Positions 23,892 to 36,566 of a DNA stretch of 64,000 bases are shown here, one piece after another. How positions within the stretch are numbered: position 1 is the stretch's first letter; each line of letters opens with the position of its first letter. Below the pieces are notes generated by a model. That model was given only the letters and a program-made list of their open reading frames with translations, searched no databases and was not told where the DNA came from. The stretch is from NCBI RefSeq assembly GCF_001039355.2, contig NW_019775594.1, positions 78,569-142,568 of the forward strand. Reading direction: 5' to 3'. The position numbers and the translations under genes are program-made. The stretch is from Lingula anatina. Taxonomy: Eukaryota > Brachiopoda > Lingulata > Lingulida > Lingulidae.

Positions 23892-24462
23892 TTAAGTAGG
23901 TGCGAACGGATTACAGACGTACGAACTTGTCTGGCTGGTGATAAAGCTTAATATAAAGCTCCATGCTTGGACAGCAGGTGTGCACGCCACTGTTGGCGTC
24001 CACCGTTTTTGCCTCAATTTGGAGTCACCGACGGAAGAGATCTCCGGCCCAAAAGCAGTCTCTGCTTCGCTTCTTGTTTCCCTGGATACAGACGCTGTTA
24101 TCGGGGCAGCATGATCTTCTTGTATTGCTTCAGATGGGATAGAAACTGCAGAATAGGAAAACAAACATATATATATATATATACTGGTCTATACCAAAAA
24201 CCAAAACCATTTAATTATTCCTCTTGCAATGACACATCTCACATGTAACTGTCATCCAATCCCCATAGTTAAAGATAAGTACAGGTATTATTATGAGTGA
24301 ACCCCGAGTGTCTTCATTCGTACCTTCCCGTTTGCGTCTTCCAGGGAACCCTCCAGTAAATATCGACGGTGTCCCGATTCCCACGACGGCGCAAGTGTTT
24401 CCCGTGCAGCTCCACACCGGGACTTGAAAGCTGAATTCAACCGTCAGCTGACACACGAACAC
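23892..24462 (-). CDS. Two-exon reading frame, unit 2 (unknown product)
   Basis: Paralogue of the frame in unit 1: exon 24462-24324 (139 nt, identical length) with the same phase 1 donor, and exon 24145-23892 after the same CTGCAG acceptor. The intron is only 178 bp here because the poly(A)/gap region is absent. Substitutions keep both frames open, but the C-terminus differs. Function unknown. Confidence 0.35.
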
Positions 24463-24539
24463 AACGACAGGCTAGAACAGAAACGCATGCGCAGTAGCTA
24501 AATAGCAATCGGTAATCAAATTTATGCATTGGTCTTAAA

Positions 24540-24717
24540 ACCTCTTTATAATGGACGGCGTCATTTCTGCGCCCTTTGTGTTTAGTGCCTTGGTTACAAC
24601 ATGGATGCTTAATGATGGCCCAGTTGTTGGCACGTAATTAAATTATTATTGGTATTTTTTACTTTAAAACCCAGCTGTACTACGAGACGAAGAAAGGACG
24701 CCGTCCAGCGTAAAGGG
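24540..24717. mobile_element. MITE family C in unit 2
   Basis: Same inverted ends as the copy at 22005; duplicated along with its host segment. Confidence 0.65.
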
Positions 24718-25226
24718 GGGGGGGGGTGTAAATAAAATAGTATGTGTTGATAATAAGCTGCACGAGGAGGTATGATGAGCTGCTGTAATTCCATCAGTGT
24801 TTATTTCTTTTATGTCTTACTGTCGAACTTGCCGTTGATAAGACTGAACAATATTTGCTCAATTCATGCGATTGAATATAAGACCTGAGAAATCGATAAG
24901 GTGGTTAGAGAGTTCCATCGACCTTCACTCTTCTTTTACAAAGAAAGTCATTTTTTAAGTTCTGAAAAAAGGCGCTTAAAAAAGGTTGCGCACCTTGTAA
25001 GGCAAACTAAAATTGGTTCGAGTGTATAGTTGCATGAATACATGTAGCAAACCGTATGCAACAGTTTTGTGATTGTGATTCTGTGTGCATGATGTTGATA
25101 ACTGTGCTAACATACCAACAGAAATTCAACTAAAGAAGTTTCCAATCCGAAACCGCTCAAACCAACGCAGTCGGCCGACCTGTCACTGCAGTCTTGATCG
25201 GTCGTGCAGGATGTTCCGGCAACTAA

Positions 25227-25262
<36 letters not shown>

Positions 25263-25302
25263 TTACTGAGCACAGAAATGTTTTAGATTTACATGCTTTA
25301 TC

Positions 25303-25308
<6 letters not shown>

Positions 25309-25338
<30 letters not shown>
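25309..25338. repeat. (AT)n microsatellite
   Basis: About 15 AT dinucleotides; an AATAAT run precedes it at 25227-25262. Confidence 0.9.
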
Positions 25339-25342
<4 letters not shown>

Positions 25343-25771
25343 ACCCGCCGGAAAATCACCTTCCTTACTCTGCGGGTCCCTGTGGGTTGTTCATACAGCC
25401 TGGCGCGGTAACCATGGAAATAACATTGTCATTCATGCGCTGTTTGGTTTCTGTTAACAATAGTACCAGCTAGACAATAGATTCCCGCACGTTAACATTT
25501 TTATAACAAAAATAAAGTTCACACTAAACTTTACAAGCTTTTTTCAACATAAGACAAGATTTCAACTCCATGACAACTCCCAGACAGAGTATACGAAAGG
25601 GCCCAGCCAAAGTAACCAAATGACAAAATGCATATCAATTTTTAGAACAAGTCATTGTCATATTTTCCGAGTTAATCACAAAGATACATAGATCCACGCA
25701 CAATTCGGGCTACTAAGTCCCCTGTTCCACGTCGACTACGCATTCCAAGAGCCGCCAGGAATTGATGAATT

Positions 25772-26556
25772 TTAGAAATCCTGAGGAATCGTGGAATTTG
25801 CACATTCTGCTTTAACAGAAAAATATTCTCAGTAAACAGTTACACATTGCAAGAATGACTTAGAAATATTTTATATTTACTACCCTTTGGGGCGGTTGTG
25901 ACTTCCACCCATAACAGTAAATTGTACCATTTAAAAATGCCAAAAAATCACTCACTGGTCTGACACGTTCCATTCACCAAGGGGTAAGCTGTCAAAGGGC
26001 AGAGGCACACCTGGTTGGAGCCGGTGAAGATCGAGAACAGCGGGTTACGTGTGCACAGCGTATTGTCCCCACAAGCCAGTGGCGGGTAAATAGCGGCAGT
26101 CGCCCCCGATGAACAAGCACTGAAGAGACTTGTACTGTTATCGCTTGTATAACCTGGAAATACAATAATGTACCTTTGTCTGCAGTAATTATAACGACAT
26201 TCAATTATCTGCACAGCAAGTACTTCGAAATATAAATGTAACTGGGAATTGCGGTGTTTTTTATGTTTTTTATATTTGGTAAAACAAAAAACGTTGTTTT
26301 CTTTTTCACCCAAACCACTTAATTTTTATACCGAACAATGGATTTTCGGCTGTCGTTATTAACATCTGAAACGTGCTGCATGAGATATGCTCAGATCAAA
26401 GTCAACATCATGAGCTGTATCCCCAAAAAGAAATAACACTCTTAAAGATTTTTTTCTTTTCTATATCGAAGTGCTTATGAGTAATGATGGTGAAAGCGAA
26501 TAGCGTGCTGATATTCCGCTGATCTTACCAGCAAAAGGAGGTATAGTGACAGCCAT
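25772..26556 (-). CDS. Possible small Cys-rich protein, 3 exons
   Basis: Exon 26556-26529 (MAVTIPPFAG, GTAAGA donor) joins in phase to exon 26153-25956, which has seven Cys including CSSGATAAIYPPLACGDNTLC and CLCPLTAYPLVNGTC. The second exon ends at a strong GTGAGT donor. A last exon 25806-25772 would add one Cys and a stop; total about 86 residues. The spacing recalls an EGF/EB-like extracellular module. There is no signal peptide after the chosen ATG, so a further upstream exon, or a fragment of a larger extracellular protein, is possible. Confidence 0.42.
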
Positions 26557-26559
26557 GGC

Positions 26560-29500
26560 TCACCGCAAATTGTTGATCTGGAAAAAAACGAAACAAAAAA
26601 TTACGCTGCATAAAAGCAATAAAAACATTCAGCAATAAAATGAAAACGATGACAATTTTAGTGTTATCATTATTTTTTCAAAAACCCGGTGTTTTTCAGC
26701 AGTACTTGTAGTGATATGTATTGTCAAAAAATCTTCCACTTACTTGTGAGCAGCCCTGCTGGCGAGTATACGTATATCCTTTTTTTTATTTTGTTTGCTT
26801 CCTAAAGTCGATTTTCCAGAGACGCGCTCGCTTAAATACCGTAGAAGACCGCTTAGCTCAGCCGGTAAGCTTCTTTTCATTTGTTAGCATACGTCCTTTA
26901 CGTGCAAGTTTATCAATTGTGAATCTGAGGTTTTGAATATGTTAATTGTAGTGGAGAAAACCCTTAATCCTCGTCTGTTGAGTGCAGTCTCTACAGTTAT
27001 CACAATTCAGTCTGCATATTTCAGTGATAAAAATCTTTTTCGTTTCACATTATAGCCCTTGAACGTGGTAATGCTGTCTGACCAACCCGTATCTAGCATT
27101 TTTATCTTTAGTATTTTAATCGGAGCATTATATCTGCCTAATATCAACAGGAAAACTTAAATGGTCCCTGTGTCATTAAAACAAAACGCTTGTATCATTT
27201 GATCAAAGACATGTGTCTTTGTCTACTTTTATCTAAGTCATAATAAATACATGTAAATATATTGATAAACGACAACCTGATCTTTTGAAAGGCACGGCAA
27301 ATTTCCTTAACTTAGATGCACATTTTGCTTCCAGTCAAAGTTGTTCTTCACGAGTTTCATTTTGGTCCTAGTACATACCCTGTAAACGAAAAGTTGCATC
27401 AGTAAAGCGCATATAAGCGCTCTTTGGTACATAGTTTTCCTTGTAATATAGTTTTCCTTGTTTTATTAAATTTCATTTGTTTTATGCAGGGTCCCGAAAT
27501 ATTCCAGGGGGGGTCCGCAAACTTGTAAACTATTCGCACGGTTACTGAATAAAGATACACGCAATTACCGAATTTTTTATCCATAATCGCAGATTCATTT
27601 TTAAGTAAAGAAGGAAATGGATGTTGGTCATTTGATTGATTCTGAATTCTAATATGTACGGTTATAATCATTTTCGAAAAAAAAAAAGATCACCGAAATG
27701 ACTTCTAAAACTTCGCAATTAACCAGTGACCCACAATGGACGCTGTGTATCTATAGTAATAGCACTAAATTTATTTCGCTAGACCCATTTATCTGCTGAC
27801 ATTTTATAAATCAGCTTGCTGAATAATAATAATAAAAAAAAAATTGTGCAGTTTGTGTGTATGATTTCCATTAATTTTTCTAGACCATATGAAACAAATT
27901 AATATTGAAATTTGGAGATAGGCGTTTAATGTAGCCCCTTTCTGCTTTCATATCACTAAGAGCACATTTGTGTGTGGCTTAAAACTTATACGACTAAATA
28001 TCCCCTGGTTTCTTCTGTGGTAACTATTTTCTTGCCACTGAAGGAGACGAAGTGTGTGCTCGTTTTTTATGTCAAAAAATAGCTTGGCTCACTCCCAATC
28101 TAAAACTTCTCCCTTCCACGGCCGCTCTCTCTCTCTCTCTCTCATTAGGTTATTGCACCATCCGTATACAAACTAAGAAATGATATATTCTGCCTTGCTG
28201 TGTCTTTCATTTCTGAATATTTTTAAGAAGCGACATATCTAAGACATTCATAGAAAATTGCGTAAGAAGTATACTTAATAAGCACTCTTAGATTTTTCAT
28301 GAAGATACACTGTAATAATCCACACCAGCCCCCTTAATCACCCTTAAAAAGCAAGCATCGCTTAGCCACCGTTTTTGTTTCCGCCACGCCTCTATCACGC
28401 TTCGCTTGCTTAGTGTACGCGTATACACGAATTTCCACAAGATAGAATCTAAATCATGTCGGTAACTTCTCAGCCAACTCCGTCCCACAGCTGCCCTTTG
28501 ATGCACCAGGCCATCTACCTCCTCTGTGATGTACTAATTCTAAATATAAATTACTGTTACAGTATTTTTCATTATTATATTTTACTTTCTTCCCTTCATC
28601 AATAGATATATTAGTTTATTTCCTCCGCCAAGGAGGTGGTTTTCATCCCTGTTTGTTTGTTTGTCTGACGTATGTCTTTCTGTCTGTCTGTCATCAACAT
28701 AACTCAAAAAGTTATAGACCGATTTTGATGAAATTTTCAGGAACTGTCAGCAGTGGTCCAAGGAACAGATAATTAGTTTTTGGTAGTGACCCGGATCAAT
28801 AATTAATCAATAATCAATAAAAAAACAAGTTATGGACCGATTTTGATGATATTTTCAGAAACTGAGGAACAGATGATTAGTTTATGGTGGTGACACCGAT
28901 CAAAAATAAACCAATAATCAGTAATCAAAAATATCGAAAATTTAGGGGTGAAATGGCATTGGATGGAGACTCGGTTGCCTTGGGGGAGGTCTTCGCTCTC
29001 TGAGTGATTTTCTAGTTGGTTATATCTTAGGTTCTTTAAAGATGAGTAAAAAATGCGCAAAGCCATTGACCATCCTTCATGAAATAATACATTTTAAATG
29101 TTTTTTATAATCAAAATCGACCACCAGATACATGTATGCCAGGGGCATCCGCAAACTAAGGAGATGTGTACGCAGAAAAAAAAATTCCCATTTTTATTTC
29201 ATTTTTCCCACAAAATGTTTATATTTCTAACATGTACTTTTTAATTAAATTATTTTCGTCAGTTATGACTTGTACAACTACAACTACAAATAATGATAAC
29301 AATAGATATTTTTTAAGTATTTAATGTCTGGAATCTATATCATGTTGAGTAGATTTTATAACAAATTCATGAACGTTTATAAATAAGAAAGATGATATAT
29401 GCCAGAAAGTTTGACTGCTGAAATAGTAATTTAAAGTAAAATCTTTAAAGTATTTAAAGTAAGATTAAAATAAAAATAATAATACTGTTTAAAAACATCA

Positions 29501-30340
29501 ACATTTGTTTTTCAGTCAATGCATTTTAACATGAACTGCTTTTAAAATGATTGTTATGGTTCTTTTGTGTCATGATGTTTAACCAATGTTAGTTATACAT
29601 ATCAGATTTTAAAATGCAATATGAGTTTAAACTCAAATTTTAAATAAAAACCTAGACCAAGCTGGTATCCAGTGCAGCTGCAAGAGAATTGAAGTTATGT
29701 GGTAAATTTAACGTGGAAAGATTGAAAGTCATGGCTAAATACTCTGCATGTGATGTAATATTTAATCCTACCAATGTGGACATCCATTTAGTACACAATT
29801 AAATTTAAAGTTAACCAGCTTATAACTGCTGATTGTACAACAAAAGTGTCAATAGTCCGAATATCGAATAAACGAGACTAAGTAATGTTGGAGATCTGTT
29901 TTTCATTAGAATCGATATAAACCCCTGTCGTTTACCTAAATCATGATTTAAAAAGTTATAATAATAGCAACAAAGCCTTGTAACTCGGCGTTTTTAATGT
30001 TCCCCTCTTTAAGTCTAATTTTTCTATTTAAAATATGAATGAGAACGCCTTAGTAATCTGATCACATCCTGCATGGGCTGACGTGACTTACTATTATGAA
30101 ACGACCGTGCAAAACCCTCATTCTTTTTCCCAGTATAACACTGTATCATCAGAATAAGGTGTAAAAATGTGATACTTAACAGGTGTCGTTTCGCGTCAAT
30201 CTAAACGTCAATTACCAAACTTCCTGCGCTTTTTTTGTACTCGTAGATCGTTATACTATTTCAAACACCATGATCATAAGAAAGGTACCAGCCCAGAAGC
30301 CGTAAAAATTACACTTTGGAAGCCACACGTTAGAAAGTGT
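26560..30340. other. Intergenic, no gene recognised apart from one repeat
   Basis: Scattered short frames without splice context. A CT run lies at 28125-28143 and a repeat at 28610-29012 (listed separately). Confidence 0.5.
28610..29012. repeat. Dispersed repeat with CCGCCAAGGAGGT start
   Basis: CCTCCGCCAAGGAGGT then TTGTTTGTTTGTCTG and a block AAGTTATAGACCGATTTTGATGAAATTTTCAG that recurs about 130 bp later (28830) with AGGAACAGATAATTAGTTT. Sequences of this type are common in marine invertebrate genomes, from memory. It has no coding capacity. Confidence 0.6.
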
Positions 30341-30343
30341 CTT

Positions 30344-31071
30344 TCAAAGCCCCTCTTCATCCTCAAATTTTACTTCGTTATCTCCATCGTCTGAGCGTTG
30401 TCTTTCTTCTTGATAATACTCCCCAGCGTCAAGCTTCCTTTGCAACCTCGGAGGCAATTTCTTGTAAAATGGTGTTCCTAGAGCATAAGGTATAACGCAT
30501 TACATCAAATGAATACGGGCCGTAGGTACAAGTGATTTAGAATCATATTCTTCAAACAAAGTTTGGCTTTTGAAACAATAAATTCAGATATTTTTTTGTA
30601 TAATTTGTTAAAGAGAAAAAATGTTTGTGACAAAAAGAAAAAAAAAAAGCTTAGACTGCACGTCAAAAGGAATTAGTGCTTTAAAATAATAATATAAACC
30701 TCACTGAAATCAAAGAGAGAGAGGAAAAAAAACGGTTCAATACATGCAGTATCGAACACGTTTTAGGAAAGCGATCAGAAAAAATGCTACAAATACATCC
30801 AACATGAATTGCTTTTCACACTTACCTACAAATGCATACAATAATTTCGTTTATTTCATACCTTTAATGCCCCTTGGAAGAAATTCGCCAGCATCTTTGA
30901 CTCTCCCGTTTTCTTCATAATGTGCTATCAGTTTTTTAAAAGTGGGATCACATTTAAGTAGCTGCTTGTTCCCTGAAATTAAAATCAGACATAATATAAC
31001 AACAAGGAATTCCCGTCATCATACATGTATATTCATATCTCTTTGCGCTGATTATGTCCTCACTGGAAGTG

Positions 31072-31133
<62 letters not shown>

Positions 31134-31509
31134 GGTTACTACTTTATATGGAATATTATTTTTGGCGAGTAAATTTTCTACAAAATATTTATTTTCTCCC
31201 TCATTTTCTCTCTCTGCAAGCAGGGGGTGGTAACGTCTCTGTTTGGAGAGCATTTTATTCCGGTGCCCAGAACCAGTTGGTTTTTCTAAGTGGCAACCTC
31301 AACCAGGGTTCCTAGAGAGACATATTTCAGCAAATAGTCCTTCGATTTGTATATGGAACTATCATGGAACTATCATATCAAACTATGATGTTCGTTTCAG
31401 TGAACTTTACCTCACTTCTGGTTTACGGTGTTATCCAACAGTACCCGCCAAATACAGTAAGAAAAAATGCATTAACAAAATTGTCATAAAAAATATAATA
31501 ATAATAATA

Positions 31510-31541
<32 letters not shown>

Positions 31542-32493
31542 TATTTATTTCAAGTCTAAAATCCATAAAATGTTCAATAGACTGTACAACATAAAATACA
31601 AAGAAGTTTATAGATAAAAATGGTTAAGATATATTTTATATAAATAAGAGCTAAACTAACTTAATTGTAATAAACAGTAATTAAAAGTAAAAAATCCAAG
31701 GTTTCTTTAAAATTGTAAAATTTAAGATTCATGAATAAAATGTCTTAAAAATATGAGTTTTTAATTCCTTTTTAAAAGATTCTTGTGATTCTATTTGTCT
31801 ATTTGTCTTATACATGTTAACATAAATCATTTTTCAGTTTGTTTAATCTCATCAAATTTCCAAATGTAATTGGTAAGGAGCACCGGGGTCTCGTAATTAC
31901 CAATGATAATCAGGAACCTTCTGGGGCGAGTAAGTGCCACGTTAATCTGATGGTCATCTGTTATAAAGCCAAGGTTGACTTTACACCAGCCCTTGGTCGG
32001 CCTTTGTACAATCTGATACTCTGGGATGGAGCGGACGGTACTGAAAATGACGATGTCCCATTCTCCACCTGGTGAAATAAGAATTACGAACTCATTGTGC
32101 ATGAATATAGGGATTTCAAAAAGTCAATGATCACGTTTGCAGTCAGCTAATGTTGCCAAGGATCCACATTGCTTTTAAACGCGCACTGATACCTAAGACT
32201 GGATTCCCAAACCTAGGTCGATCTAACAGGATCGATCCACCTCCGAGGGGTTTCTTGCTTAATCGTTTCAGCTTAAGCGGCTTATCTGTCTGGCAGGCCT
32301 ACTAAAGCTACTAAACATTAATTACCCCCTAGCAGCCCCAAACGATCAAGTTGATTGCAGTTTAGCAAGAATCGCCTCGAAGATAGATCGATCCACAATT
32401 AGTACGATGGGGTCTAGGAATGGTCCCTAATATTGGTGACGGGGTGCTAGTTCTGGAGTCAGGGCCGTACATTCTGAAGCTTTGCCGTTGATA

Positions 32494-32533
<40 letters not shown>

Positions 32534-32538
32534 ACCAA

Positions 32539-32573
<35 letters not shown>

Positions 32574-35500
32574 AGATCAGAGCTCTGAAACCATATTAGT
32601 AAAGATGATCGCAAATGAAAAATCATTAACACATTGTACATGTACATGGATCTAGAACCTATAAAAGCGCACTGATGTCTAATATTAGTCTGGTGGAGTG
32701 CTTTTTCTGGTGTCAATGCCAGTGTGACAGGAATGATAGTCCGCTAGGGACCTTAATAAATCTGCCTCCCATTCCTTTTTGTGGTTGACATAAGCCCCAT
32801 ATATTAACCCCTACTAAAAGTTCGCAGAAACGAGATTGCAGGAGTTTGCAAGAAAAATATACTGCTACTAATTTACAGCTATATTGCCTCACACGTACTG
32901 CAAAATTGCAAGAAACAATAATGCAGCCTGATATTTTGCTAAGGAATAGGTGTGTATGTGACAATAAAACGTTGGTCATGGAGTTCTTAGCCAGGGAACC
33001 TGATATAAGTTTTTTTTTAATTATTTTTTATTTTATTTTTATTTTATTTATTTATTCATTTATTATTGGACATGGACTTACCCTGACTAGCCACCACTGT
33101 GCTCACTTGAACCCCCTCGCCATGTCGTTCTTTTAGCGCCTTCTCGATCCCGTTGACTTGCGCCCTGTATTGAGACAGTACCATGATGTTCGCTTTGGAT
33201 AAGTTCAGGGATGTCTTGCTCACCAAGATGCTGTAGATGCGTTCCTTTTGAAGTATAGAAATGGATATATTCAAACGTTGAATGCACTTAAATGTCCTCA
33301 GTCAAGATGGGTCAATATTATACAGTGCAATTAATGTCAACGACCCGACTGGTTACGATTACCATAGAAAATGAGGTTATTCCAATCTCCCTGCTGCCCC
33401 ACTCACAAATGCACCGAGGGAACATTACCGTGTACTTTCTTTTTGTAAGGTTAAAGTAACCATATATCAATTACTGGGGCGAGCTGCACCAGAATACTTG
33501 CACAGCGAATTGAGTAGAAATATGAAGACAGCAAACCGAACGCAAAGTTATAGAAAAAATGTAGGCCTATATCGAAATTATTGAAAATGGCATATTTTGT
33601 ATTGCCCTTCTCCTCAAAGAAAGTTATTCTCATGAAATTAATTTTGAATGGAGAATGTATACTTTTGCCGACAAATATATAATAATATGTATCAGACATA
33701 CTGTATAATGAAATGGCGTAAATAAGAATAATGGAAAAAAATACTAACAACTTCCTGTATCTCAGCCTTATTTTTCTTGGACATTTCTCCGCCCTCTGGT
33801 GTCGAAATAACCAGGCTCTCCTCCTCGCCCTCTACGTGGCACATCACGAAGCGTTTGTCTTCTATCAGCATTGGACCTTGTCTTATTCTAGGCCAAAGAA
33901 CCTCGGCTGCTGGGGTGAAATCCCTGAACATCGGGTCACTGGCAAACCTCAGCACAGGCGGACTATACAGTTGGCCATCGTAAAATTCACTCGACGGAAA
34001 GTCGCATATATCTGGATGCTAAATGAATAAATATATACGACAATAATTCACTATACACCTTTTTTACTAAATTTACTTTTTGAGTCTGATGATCGTCAGC
34101 TGTCAACCAGAAGACTGATAAATAAATAAATGGAAATCGAGAGCACCATAACTATGAATTCATATCTTAATGATGGGCGACTTTTAAGGAATAGACCCTG
34201 CAAAAAAATCCATGGCTTTGCATGCTCTTTGAAACGATGGCAAAAAAAAAAATCGTCACGACATTTGCGTACGTACCATTCTGTACTGTTTGTTCAGCAT
34301 GATTGTTTGCTTAGGAAACTGCGTAGCATATCTCTCAAACAAAGACCTTTCCAATCCCATGTCCCGCGCAAGCTGATTTAATACTATCGGTCTTAGTTGC
34401 TTGTGGTCTCCAATAAGCACGATTTGCTTGGCTTTTGAGTGCACGATGGGTACGAGACAATCAGGCTCAACACACATGCCGCTTTCATCCACAATGCTTT
34501 GCTCTATGATCCCTGATCTTAGAACGGCTTTACTTCCGGCCGTGGTGCACGTGCATAGAATGACGTCATGTTGCTTTATTTCATCCTCTTCTGCTTGCGC
34601 CACGAGCCGTTTGTAGTGGTTTATTATTTCAAGAGAAACGTCATTCTTTACAGGGTCTTTGAAATAAGATTTAAATTTGGCATCCAGTTCTAAAATGTCT
34701 TTAGATATTTTAGTTCCCTTGGAACGAATTAAATGGTGTAGGGCGATATCCTTGTGTCTTTCAGTAGAAACGGCATCCTTTCCTCGCAGTAGATCCGGTT
34801 CTTTGGGAATAGGAAAGTCGCGATTAACCAAGCTCTTCCCGTATACTCGAAGGATTTTTGGGCAGATGCTGGGTCGTTCGTCGTTTGGGTCATATTGTTG
34901 TGGGGTAAATTTCTTTTTGAAGAAATCTATAAAAAGACATTAAAATAAGTGTTATTTTTAATAAGATATATATATATATATATATTGCTTTTCTTAACTT
35001 GCCTACAATTTATCCGTTTTGAAGCCTTTCTATCAAAAAGACACAGCGTCTGTATAAAACTAGGGCTTAACTGCTAATTTAAACCAACACTGCGGCTGCT
35101 GCTGGTTGCTCATTTAACGGACTGCATGGACAACAAACATCTTGTCGCCATTCATGCAATCCTCATCCTTCTTTACGTGATTTTTCCCTACCTGCAACCA
35201 CATCAACTGATTTGTTAGACGGTCCACAATACAGCACATGTTTTCTTTCTTCTGGGGAGTTTCTGCGATTCCATTCTACGAATAAGTAGGCCAGACGGAT
35301 ACCTGTAAGCGTTTTGCCTGTGCCTGGATACAAGAATTGGCATTGGTTGGTGAGAGGAATTAAAATATTATTTTTTATAGAAACTGTAAGGCATACATGT
35401 ATCTTTAAAAAAATAATAATAATAATTATAATAATAAAAAGACTGACAAGGAAAATTCCATATTTCGGTATAGTATATATTGATGGTATTCCTTTTTTTT

Positions 35501-36524
35501 CAATGAAATGTCTTCGTGTACTACATGTATATATAATTTTTTTTTTTTTTTTGCTTCTGATATAGATCGCGTTGAGTGCAAGCGAATCAATCTACCACAG
35601 AATAAATGTAGAAAATAAAAACAGACATATATCTAGTTTTATTTACCAATTCTTAACTTAATTCAAGGCTTGAATAAAACCATTTATGGCTGTATTAAAA
35701 TGTCTTAAAGTACAAATACCGAGAGAATCATAAAAGGATTTGAATCAGAGAAAGTTGGACAAAATATCGTGTTTATATACCTGGTGGTCCCTGAATCAGT
35801 GAGAATGGCTTCATTATGGCAGATATCACCGCTTCCCTTTGTCTCTTATTGGCTCTCGGAAGATAATTCTCCAAATAACGCCCTTTAGAATATCTAGTTC
35901 TTCTGTCAAGAAGGTCTTCAGGTTTCACGCGAGACGGCTCTCTTCTTTTTTTCCTTTCCCTCTCCATCCTCTTCTTTGGGTCTTCCTCGTGGAGGTAGAA
36001 AAATGCCTCTACATCTTTCCAGTCTTTAAAAAAAACAACAACAACAACAATAATAATAATAATAATAATGATAATAATAATAATAATATAAGTATCGCAC
36101 TACAGACAAACATGTGCGTTAACAATTTAACGTCAAAAATGCGCATAAATCCCCTACACCAGTGACATTAATGAAGAAGACAGTACTTGTACGCGTTTTA
36201 AATCCACGAAAACACCCACTTCTCAAGTCAATGACAAATGCAACAATTCTACCCACCTTTAAAGTATTTCGTTTCATTTGCCTATCATTCATTGATATTA
36301 ATGTAATTTTTTGGAACTCTCCCAGATTAGTAAAAAAAAAAAAAAAAAACTTTCTCCTATCTTTTAGTTTTGAAAGTTTGAATTCCATCTAGACAGCTTG
36401 ATGGCGGTATCTGACAACATAACTCTAATGATTCGGTCTTTTCAATGGGTATAATTCGACATTTTTTTCAGAAACATATTTTAAGAATTGTTACTGAGTA
36501 TATTTAAATGTAGAATCTTTGATG

Positions 36525-36566
<42 letters not shown>

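Larger units (their letters stand above)
19579..25132. repeat. Direct tandem segmental duplication (two units)
   Basis: Unit 1 (19579-22602) and unit 2 (22604-25132) each start with a GAGAGA run followed by GTGTATGCCATGTATAATTTT and end AACAGAAATTCAACTAA. Long blocks (for example 20150-20560 and 23215-23630) are nearly identical. A single N sits exactly at the junction (22603) and a 21-N gap interrupts unit 1. It could be a young tandem duplication or two alleles placed side by side by the assembler. Confidence 0.85.

Noticed and set aside
26849-26872. tRNA-like 5' end (GCTTAGCTCAGCCGGTAAGC)
   Set aside because: Resembles an A box and D arm only. No anticodon arm, B box or matching 3' strand follows.
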